Source: an uncultured Ruminococcus sp. (GTDB lineage Bacteria > Bacillota > Clostridia > Lachnospirales > Lachnospiraceae). From it: a stretch of DNA of 64,000 bases. Below, one piece after another: positions 58,392 through 64,000 of this stretch (position 1 is its first letter; each line of letters starts with the position of its first letter). The notes under the pieces were generated by a model. That model was given only the letters and a program-made list of their open reading frames with translations, did no database searches and had not been told where the DNA came from. The stretch spans positions 1 through 64,000 of the forward strand of contig CAMMBV010000009.1 in assembly GCA_946494335.1 (NCBI GenBank), given 5' to 3'. The position numbers and the translations under genes were made by a program.

Positions 58392-59066
58392 ATGCGGATA
58401 CTGATTGCGGAAGACGACATAGATTTAAACAAAATTATGGTAAAAAAGCTTGGCGCAGAAGGGTATGCGGTGGATTCCTGCTTTGACGGCAAAACCGCTC
58501 TGGATTATCTGGAGACCGCGCAGTATGATGCGGCCGTTCTGGATATTATGATGCCGGAAATGGACGGCCTTCAGACAGTACGGGAACTGCGGCGGAAAAA
58601 CAATCTGACGCCGGTGATATTTCTGACAGCCCGGGACACTGTAGCAGATAAAGTGCAGGGACTGGATATGGGAGCCAATGATTATCTGGTGAAGCCCTTT
58701 TCTTTTGATGAGCTTACAGCTCGTCTGCGGGCCATGACGCGGACAAGTGTAAAAAACGCCACAAACCAGTATGCTATCGCCGACCTGACCCTGGATACGG
58801 AAACCCACAGGGTGTGCAGGGGCGGGAAGGAGATAAAGCTGACGGCCCGGGAATTTGCTCTGCTGGAATACCTGCTGCGCAACAAAGGGAAAGTACTGTC
58901 CCGGCAGAAAATTGAAGATAATATATGGAATTTCGATTATGACGGCGGCACCAACGTGGTGGACGTCTACATCACTTATCTCAGGAAAAAAATTGACGAC
59001 GGGTACGATTCCCGCCTGATTCACACTGTTCGCGGCGTTGGGTATCTGCTGAAAGAAAACGTATGA
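58392..59066 (+). CDS. Response regulator, OmpR/PhoB family
   Basis: 224 residues. Receiver domain with LIAEDDIDLN, phospho-acceptor D51 (AVLDIMMPEMDG), FLTARD and DYLVKPFSF. The winged helix has LTAREFALLEYLLRNKGKVLSR and TNVVDVYITYLRKKID. GGAGGTAATTAT precedes ATG. The kinase gene overlaps its stop by four bases. Direct repeats upstream suggest it activates its own operon and the PepSY lipoprotein gene. Confidence 0.95.
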   Translation: MRILIAEDDIDLNKIMVKKLGAEGYAVDSCFDGKTALDYLETAQYDAAVLDIMMPEMDGLQTVRELRRKNNLTPVIFLTARDTVADKVQGLDMGANDYLVKPFSFDELTARLRAMTRTSVKNATNQYAIADLTLDTETHRVCRGGKEIKLTAREFALLEYLLRNKGKVLSRQKIEDNIWNFDYDGGTNVVDVYITYLRKKIDDGYDSRLIHTVRGVGYLLKENV

Positions 59067-60421
59067 AACGGATAAAACAAATGTCTATAAAATCAAAGCT
59101 GACCTTGTGGTTTACGGTCAGCATGATACTGCTGGCCTGCATTATGTTCGGCTTTATATCGCTGGCATCTGCTTCCGTGTCCCTTCGGGATTCCCAGAGC
59201 GTGCTTCACCGTATAATCAATGAAATTGCGGGAGAAGTGGATTATGACGACGGGGAACTGGATCTGGATGACGATTTCAAAACTTACAAAGATAATGTCT
59301 ACTCCATCCTGGCGCAGGAAAACGGCGCTGTCATTACAGGTTATCTGCCTGCGGAAAGACTGATGCAGATTCCATTTGAGCATGGTTCTTTAAAAGAGAT
59401 TCAGGCAGGCGGAGAAACGTATTACCTTCTGGATATGAAGCTGTCTTTTTCACCTGAGCCGGATCTGTGGCTTCGAAGCGTAACTCCGGCATCCGGAAGA
59501 ACCATCAGCACACAGACCCTGAGAAAGACCGCTCTGATTATGCTGCCGGTTCTGATTTTTCTGGCTGCGGCGGGAGGCTACCTTCTGGCCCGGCGCTCCC
59601 TGAAACCCATACGTGAAATACGCAATACGGCGGAATCAGTGGCACAAAGCGGCGATCTTGGACGGCGAATCGAAGTAAAAACTCACGATGAGCTGGGACA
59701 GCTGTCTGACACGTTCAATCATATGTTTGAACGGCTGGAGGAAAATTTCAACGCAGAGCGTCAGTTTACTTCCGATGCCTCTCATGAACTTAGAACCCCT
59801 GTTTCCGTCATACTGGCGCAGTGCGAGTATGCATTTGAGAATGCCTCTGATGAAGTGGAGCTGTACGAATGCATCGGAGCCATTCAGCGGCAGGGATACC
59901 GGATGTCAAAACTGATCGAATCTTTGCTGGCTTTTACCAGGCTGGAGCAGCACACACAGGCCGTGCAGATGCTTCCGGAAAACATCAGCGTTCTTACAGA
60001 GAGCGTCTGTGATGAACAGGCCGAAGTACCGGAAAACAATATTGAACTGATTAAGAATATTCAGCCGGATATCACTCTGAACGCGGACGCTGTGCTTTTT
60101 TCCAGGATGGTGTCCAATCTGATTCGCAATGCATACCGTTACGGAAAAGAAGGTGGATATATCCGGGTATCACTGGAAGAAGAAGGAAATACCGTACAGC
60201 TTACGGTGGAAGACAACGGAATCGGAATCGCTTTGGAAGATCTGCCTCATATCTGGAACCGGTTTTACCGGGCGGATAAATCCCGTTCCTCTGTAAAAAA
60301 CGGGCTGGGTCTGGGGTTATCCATGGTACGTCAGATTGCACAGCTGCACGGCGGAACTGCATCTGTTGAAAGCCAGGAAAAAGTCGGAAGCAGATTTACA
60401 ATTATTTTTAAAAAAATATGA
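59063..60421 (+). CDS. Sensor histidine kinase with HAMP domain
   Basis: 452 residues. Two membrane helices (about 12-36 and 153-173) frame an acidic outer domain of about 115 residues (GEVDYDDGELDLDDDFKT). A HAMP domain follows, then H241 (DASHELRTPVSV), N box RMVSNLIRNAYRYG, G1 EDNGIGIALED, F box WNRFYRADKSRS and GLGLGLSMVRQI. It pairs with the regulator at 58392. The acidic sensor may bind cations or cationic peptides; that is inference. Confidence 0.94.
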   Translation: MKRIKQMSIKSKLTLWFTVSMILLACIMFGFISLASASVSLRDSQSVLHRIINEIAGEVDYDDGELDLDDDFKTYKDNVYSILAQENGAVITGYLPAERLMQIPFEHGSLKEIQAGGETYYLLDMKLSFSPEPDLWLRSVTPASGRTISTQTLRKTALIMLPVLIFLAAAGGYLLARRSLKPIREIRNTAESVAQSGDLGRRIEVKTHDELGQLSDTFNHMFERLEENFNAERQFTSDASHELRTPVSVILAQCEYAFENASDEVELYECIGAIQRQGYRMSKLIESLLAFTRLEQHTQAVQMLPENISVLTESVCDEQAEVPENNIELIKNIQPDITLNADAVLFSRMVSNLIRNAYRYGKEGGYIRVSLEEEGNTVQLTVEDNGIGIALEDLPHIWNRFYRADKSRSSVKNGLGLGLSMVRQIAQLHGGTASVESQEKVGSRFTIIFKKI

Positions 60422-60466
60422 TTTCTAATAATTTCTAATTTTATTTTAATAATCGCCAGATATAAT
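60422..60466 (+). promoter_or_regulatory. PepSY gene promoter with triple direct-repeat operator
   Basis: TTTCTAAT (60422-60429), TTTCTAAT (60432-60439) and ATTTTAAT (60443-60450) repeat at 10 and 11 bases. The last ends 10 bases before consensus TATAAT (60461-60466) and covers the -35 place, typical of an activated OmpR-family promoter. It matches the site at 58339-58357. Confidence 0.7.
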
Positions 60467-60521
60467 AAAATCATAGAAAACAAAAAAAGAAAAGAAAACA
60501 TAGAAGAAAGGAAAGATTATT

Positions 60522-61184
60522 ATGAAAAAAGGATTATTAGTTGGATTGGCAGTTTTGGGAACCGTATTGGCTACAGGGTGCGGAGGAAATTCAGATACAG
60601 CGGCGCCTCAGCAAAACAGCACGGCAGGCGTGACACCCACAGTGACGGCAGAAACAACTCCTTTCGCGACAGCAGAAGCAGCTCCCACCACGGATGCTTC
60701 TTCCTCACAGAATCAAACATCCGACAGCGACATCGGAGAAGAAAAGGCAAAAGCAGCAGCTCTGGAGCATGCCGGTTTGAAAGAGGGAGACGTAACCTTT
60801 GTTAAAGCAGAGCTTGACCATGACGACGGACGTACCGTTTACGATGTGGATTTTTACAGCGGCAGCACAGAATACGATTATGAAATCGACGCTTCCACCG
60901 GTGAAATTGTAAGCTATGACTCTGAAATTGAAAATTATGACATTCCGGCTCAGACACAGCAATCAGGCGATATGATCACCGCAGATCAGGCCAAAGAGGC
61001 GGCTCTTAAAGCAGCCGGACTGGATGCAGCCAATGTAAAATGGGTAAAAGAAGAGTTAGACCGGGACGATGGGCGTACCGTTTACGAACTGGAATGCGTC
61101 AGCGGTGAGATGGAATACGATTTTGAAATCAACGCTGCAGACGGAACTGTACTGGAACAGGGAAAAGAATCTATTTATGATTGA
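60522..61184 (+). CDS. Lipoprotein with two PepSY domains
   Basis: 220 residues. Signal with lipobox-like LATGC (cysteine at about residue 20), a T/A/S-rich linker to about 70, then two PepSY units: GEEKAKAAALEHAGLKEGDV with DDGRTVYDVDFYSG, and TADQAKEAALKAAGLDAANV with DDGRTVYELECVSGE. PepSY domains bind or inhibit proteases or act in envelope sensing. The shared operator makes it the probable output of the upstream two-component system. A strong terminator ends it. Confidence 0.88.
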   Translation: MKKGLLVGLAVLGTVLATGCGGNSDTAAPQQNSTAGVTPTVTAETTPFATAEAAPTTDASSSQNQTSDSDIGEEKAKAAALEHAGLKEGDVTFVKAELDHDDGRTVYDVDFYSGSTEYDYEIDASTGEIVSYDSEIENYDIPAQTQQSGDMITADQAKEAALKAAGLDAANVKWVKEELDRDDGRTVYELECVSGEMEYDFEINAADGTVLEQGKESIYD

Positions 61185-61200
61185 TAAATTTATGTAACGC

Positions 61201-61246
61201 AAAACTGGAATGAGTCGTAATTTCAGCGAATCATTCCAGTTTTTTT
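61201..61246 (+). terminator. Intrinsic terminator after the PepSY gene
   Basis: Arms AAAACTGGAATGA (61201-61213) and TCATTCCAGTTTT (61231-61243) with a 17-base loop, running into seven T residues. Confidence 0.88.
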
Positions 61247-61452
61247 AGAGCGCGCCTGAATCATCTACTCTCAAAAAGATTATGCACACTTCCACGTTAC
61301 TGTATATGGAAATTCAGGAAGGTATGATGTATAATTTGAGGTGTCGGAATGGCTGGCAAATATGGAAATCAAGGAGCCATTGACTTGCCTCCTTTATCGG
61401 AAAAGGTTTGATTAGGTGATTTTGCTTGAGCGCTGGAAAGGAGAATACTAAT

Positions 61453-61857
61453 ATGGAATTGGGCCTGATACTAACTTTGTGTGGTTTAGGAGTGTCATTT
61501 TTGATTCCTGCGTTTGTTATGATCATCATTTCGAAAAAAAGGAAGAAAAGTTGTACCGCTATGACAACTGCGGTTGTGACAGAGATTAAAACAAGAAGTA
61601 CCTCGGATGGACGAAGTTACCATCCTGTCTATGAATATGAGGTAAATGGAATCACCTACAAAGGTACAGGCGCATACCTGTCAGGCCGTGTACCTTCGGT
61701 GGGAACCTCTGTTACTGTTATGTACAATCCAGACAATCCGAAAAAGTCATATATACCAGGATATGATAATAAGGTGCTTAAAATTTTGAGTATTGTATTT
61801 TCGATTGCAGGCAGTATTCCCATCTTAATCTGTATCTGCATTGCGCTTCTGGCATAG
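61453..61857 (+). CDS. DUF3592-type small membrane protein
   Basis: 134 residues. Membrane helices at about 3-25 and 110-132 flank a beta-rich outer domain (VVTEIKTRSTSDGRSYHPVY; GITYKGTGAYLSGRVPSVGT; VTVMYNPDNPKKSYIPGYD). This is the DUF3592 pattern. Function unknown. AAAGGAGA nine bases before ATG 61453 sets the start. The region is AT-richer than the core and looks accessory. Confidence 0.8.
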   Translation: MELGLILTLCGLGVSFLIPAFVMIIISKKRKKSCTAMTTAVVTEIKTRSTSDGRSYHPVYEYEVNGITYKGTGAYLSGRVPSVGTSVTVMYNPDNPKKSYIPGYDNKVLKILSIVFSIAGSIPILICICIALLA

Positions 61858-62104
61858 TTTTATAATAGGACAGTGTGCTAAACCTGCCAGTCAGTACGGT
61901 ATCCGTTGCCCGGATGTTTCTGAGAAAGAAGATTCCCCTTACTTTTTATGCAAAGAACTGACTGCAGGTTATCTTAACGGGATTACCGGTGTATACCGTG
62001 TTTCATCGGCTTATTTCATAGATGAATCAAGGGCGGAGGAATTTGACCGACAGTTTCCCGCAAAAGAAAGGCGAAAACTTCCCGGGCAGATTTTTGATGA
62101 ATAA
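61841..62104 (+). pseudogene. Probable gene remnant, unidentified
   Basis: An 87-codon open frame overlapping the end of the DUF3592 gene. From about 61880 it looks protein-like: ASQYGIRCPDVSEKEDSPYF, then LCKELTAGYLNGITGVYRV and EEFDRQFPAKERRKLPGQIF. The only upstream start is a TTG inside the neighbouring gene without a ribosome site. It could be the 3-prime end of a lost gene. I do not recognise the family. Confidence 0.4.
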
Positions 62105-62166
62105 AATATTATCTGATACCCTGGAGGATTTAACAAAGAGATTACAATTTCCGTAATTTTCTGAAA

Positions 62167-62195
62167 TTGACTTTTTAATTCTCCTGTGTTATACT
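62167..62195 (+). promoter_or_regulatory. Promoter for the MFS exporter leader
   Basis: TTGACT (62167-62172) and TATACT (62190-62195), spaced 17 bases. The transcript should start near 62202, about 300 bases before the exporter start codon. Confidence 0.75.
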
Positions 62196-62227
62196 CAGGA
62201 AAATTACAGGGAAAGGGAGGTGGCTTG

Positions 62228-62245
62228 ATGTCGTCTATTCGCTGA
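62228..62245 (+). CDS. Leader peptide MSSIR
   Basis: GGGAGG (62215-62220) lies seven bases before ATG 62228. The frame codes Met-Ser-Ser-Ile-Arg then TGA. Its place, 26 bases after the predicted transcript start and before a terminator, suggests a regulatory peptide rather than a functional protein. A TTG at 62225 could add one residue. Confidence 0.5.
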   Translation: MSSIR

Positions 62246-62420
62246 ATATGGGACAATAAATAGAAAAATTTATCCTCATCATTTTTGATGGGTTATTTTG
62301 TTGTACTTATATTGCGGATAGTTTCATTAAGTCAGTTTCTCCGGGCGTTTTCATACGCCTGTTGGTTCGTACATGTTTTTATACTTGTACTCTGTGCTGA
62401 AAATAAGCAAAATTTGTATG

Positions 62421-62453
62421 CAGATAACCTGTCTTGGGGGTTATCTGTTTTTT
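62421..62453 (+). terminator. Terminator within the exporter leader
   Basis: Arms CAGATAACC (62421-62429) and GGTTATCTG (62439-62447) form nine pairs, followed by TTTTTT (62448-62453). It lies 51 bases before the exporter start, so it should cut transcription unless the upstream segment prevents its folding. Confidence 0.8.
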
Positions 62454-62503
62454 ATTGTCCTTTTCATACAGCTTCAAAAGATTTAACAGAAAGGATACGA
62501 AAA

Positions 62504-63727
62504 ATGTTTGAAAAAGACAAATGGAAAACAAAATTTATCATCGTTGCATTAGGACAGGCAATTTCCATGCTTGGAAGCCATGGGGTTCAGTTTGCCCTGA
62601 TATGGTGGCTTGCTGAAAAAACAACCTCTCCTTTGATGTTGGGAATCTCGGGGATTGTGGCTTATCTCCCTATGTCGTTATTCAGTCCGATTGCGGGAGT
62701 AGCAGCGGATCGGTATAACCGAAAATTTATTTCTATTTTTTCAGATATGGCAATGGGAACTGCTGCATTACTTTATGCAGGACTGCTGTACTTTTTTGAG
62801 CTGCCGGTATGGACTGTGTTTATCATGCTTTGTGTCCGCGGGATTGGGAGTACCTTCCAACAGCCCGCTATACAGTCGATCATTCCGCAGCTTGTTCCAA
62901 AAGATCAGCTTATCAAAACAAATGGATGGATGCAGCTTCTGTATTCGGGTTCTTTTTTAATCGGACCGGTAATCGGCGCTTCTTTGTACGCCATCTTTCC
63001 CATGTCCGTTGTTCTAATGAGCGATGTGGCAGGCGCAATTTTGGCGAGTATCGCTTTGGCGGTTGTGAAAATCCCTGCATTAGAAAAAACTGATAAATTC
63101 GAACGGCATTTTATGCAGGAAATGAAAGAGGGCATACAGGTATTTCTGGAAGATACTAAGCTGTTTTATATCGTAATTGCGGAAGCTCTCTGCATGTTTT
63201 TCTATGCGCCGCTGTCTTCGTTCTACCCGTTAATGACAAGTGATTATTTTAACTTATCGGCTATGTATGGCAGTGCAGCAGAAATGTCCTTTGCAGTTGG
63301 AATGCTTGTATCCTCGCTTTTGTTTTCCAGCGTTTTGAAAGTGAAACGAAAAATCAGAGTCTCTTTTCTTGGACTGTTTGGCATGGGAAGTGTATCCGCT
63401 GTCTGCGGAATAATACCGCCAATTTATGCGGGATGGTTTTTCTTTGCTGCGGCCTGTATCGGCCTGGGAATGTCCGGAAACATTCATACCATTCCATTGA
63501 CTGCGTATATACAGGAAACCGTGGCTCCTGAAAAAATGGGACGTGCTTTTTCCGTCCTTACTCTGATTTCATCTGTTACCATGCCGGTCGGGCTGGTCTT
63601 CAGCAGTCCCATTGCAGAACAGGTTGGCGTAAATACCTGGTTTTTCATTTCGGGAATTTGCATGGTTGCCCTTACCACGATTATTATTATTCGCTGTTAT
63701 ACGGTGCAGAGGAGGAAGCGAGTATGA
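62504..63727 (+). CDS. MFS exporter, Mef-like
   Basis: 407 residues with 12 predicted membrane helices. N-terminal WKTKFIIVALGQAISMLGSH, motif A-like GVAADRYNRKFIS, FIMLCVRGIGSTFQQPAIQS and PQLVPKDQLIKTNGWMQ resemble the Mef macrolide efflux group of MFS proteins. Drug specificity cannot be read from sequence. AAAGGA eight bases before ATG 62504 sets the start; the frame stays open back to 62285 but that part is the RNA leader. Probably regulated by attenuation. Confidence 0.85.
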   Translation: MFEKDKWKTKFIIVALGQAISMLGSHGVQFALIWWLAEKTTSPLMLGISGIVAYLPMSLFSPIAGVAADRYNRKFISIFSDMAMGTAALLYAGLLYFFELPVWTVFIMLCVRGIGSTFQQPAIQSIIPQLVPKDQLIKTNGWMQLLYSGSFLIGPVIGASLYAIFPMSVVLMSDVAGAILASIALAVVKIPALEKTDKFERHFMQEMKEGIQVFLEDTKLFYIVIAEALCMFFYAPLSSFYPLMTSDYFNLSAMYGSAAEMSFAVGMLVSSLLFSSVLKVKRKIRVSFLGLFGMGSVSAVCGIIPPIYAGWFFFAAACIGLGMSGNIHTIPLTAYIQETVAPEKMGRAFSVLTLISSVTMPVGLVFSSPIAEQVGVNTWFFISGICMVALTTIIIIRCYTVQRRKRV

Positions 63728-63840
63728 TTCGTAAATTTCAAAAATAAACGGGAGGGATTTTCTATCATTTCAGAAAATATAGAACCCGGCAGTGGAGAAG
63801 TTGATAAAACGATGTATTGGCAGAGAACAGGAAATTAGCT
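63728..63840 (+). other. Short interval with possible coding remnant
   Basis: After the exporter, GGGAGGGA (63750-63757) precedes a frame reading ISENIEPGSGEVDKTMYWQR then TGN and stop (63838). No standard start codon follows the ribosome-like site. It may be debris or a small peptide gene with a non-standard start. Confidence 0.25.
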
Positions 63841-63847
63841 GATTAAA

Positions 63848-63896
63848 CCAAAAAAGCATCTTGTCAAATCAGAGATCAAAATGCTTTTTGGCTTTT
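63848..63896 (+). terminator. Probable terminator after the exporter
   Basis: CCAAAAAAGCAT (63848-63859) and ATGCTTTTTGG (63881-63891) pair with one bulge; GCTTTT follows. It could serve both strands, since a minus-strand gene ends at 63930. Confidence 0.65.
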
Positions 63897-63929
63897 GATG
63901 AAAAATGTATTATGTATGTTCGAGAAAAC

Positions 63930-64000
63930 TCAGGCTTTCTCACGCAGAGTAACGGCTCCTGCGGCCCGACGGCGGCGTTCGTCGTCAATGGCCGCATAAT
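63930..64000 (-). CDS. Partial minus-strand gene, C-terminal end only
   Basis: The last 22 codons of a minus-strand frame, YAAIDDERRRRAAGAVTLRE then KA and stop, continue past the window edge. The sequence is clearly GC-richer than the exporter region. The product cannot be identified from this length, and it could also be a chance frame. Confidence 0.4.
   Translation of the reverse strand, partial: YAAIDDERRRRAAGAVTLREKA

Larger units (their letters stand above)
62202..62503 (+). promoter_or_regulatory. Attenuation leader of the MFS exporter
   Basis: A leader of about 300 bases holds four parts: a short peptide with strong ribosome site (62228-62245), the segment GGGTTATTT (62290-62298), several minor hairpins, and an intrinsic terminator (62421-62453). 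GGGTTATTT can pair with the left terminator arm AGATAACC (nine pairs, two G-U). That fold is mutually exclusive with the terminator. This resembles ribosome-mediated attenuation known for macrolide and ABC-F resistance genes. The inducer is unknown. Confidence 0.6.

Noticed and set aside
62285..62503. N-terminal extension of the MFS exporter by 73 codons.
   Set aside because: There is no ribosome site before 62285, the stretch holds the terminator and competing segment, and homologous exporters begin near MFEKDKW.
1..64000. Search for tRNA or rRNA genes, CRISPR repeats, transposases and phage genes.
   Set aside because: No stretch showed these patterns by eye; regular spaced repeats and transposase motifs are absent.

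Overview
The window is a chromosomal segment of a Gram-positive, spore-forming Clostridia bacterium. The most likely placement is Lachnospiraceae or a close relative. Reasons: housekeeping order typical of that group (miaB-mutS-mutL-miaA; mreBCD-PBP2-minDE-rodA; yggS-sepF-ylmH), the mother-cell sporulation genes yqfC/yqfD, strong AGGAGG ribosome binding sites, frequent TTG and GTG starts, and moderate GC. No rRNA, tRNA, CRISPR array, intact insertion sequence or phage gene was seen.

Layout. 1-4.6 kb: end of an FtsX-type ABC permease, two cyclophilin-like lipoproteins, a DUF3737 beta-helix protein, a LysE exporter and a MalY-type C-S lyase. 4.6-11.6 kb: an aldo/keto reductase, then a divergent TetR regulator and an MMPL transporter coupled to a secreted coiled-coil protein. 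Two decayed pieces of a cyclophilin-like gene lie in this region. 11.7-16.7 kb: a response regulator, histidine kinase, ABC ATPase and ABC permease module. 16.8-22.5 kb: a HicB-like protein, carB without carA, a DUF4143 AAA ATPase and a DUF2284 cysteine-rich protein.

22.5-28.4 kb: yqfC-yqfD-phoH-ybeY, a DUF3048 lipoprotein, proB, a DUF896 protein and 5-formyl-THF cyclo-ligase. 28.5-39.7 kb: tRNA modification and mismatch repair (miaB, mutS, mutL, miaA), a methionine-gamma-lyase-family enzyme and two flavoproteins. 39.8-49.1 kb: the elongation and division block (radC, mreB, mreC, mreD, PBP2, minD, minE, rodA, D,D-carboxypeptidase). 49.2-58.3 kb: a small P-loop protein, DUF378, an HlyD-like membrane protein, yggS, sepF, ylmH, aroB, lspA, an RluD-type synthase, a cytidylate-kinase-like protein, a TtcA-like enzyme and dtd.

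58.4-61.2 kb: a two-component system and a PepSY lipoprotein. They share a direct-repeat operator with identical promoter geometry. 61.3-64 kb: an AT-richer accessory tail with a DUF3592 protein, gene debris, and a Mef-like MFS exporter. The exporter lies behind a long leader with a short peptide, an intrinsic terminator and a competing anti-terminator. A GC-rich minus-strand gene fragment closes the window.

The most unusual points are the exporter attenuation leader, the small two-component regulon with a shared operator, the MMPL plus secreted heptad-repeat protein pair with a probable TetR operator, and the cyclophilin-like gene decay, including one deletion that maps exactly to a 13-bp repeat.
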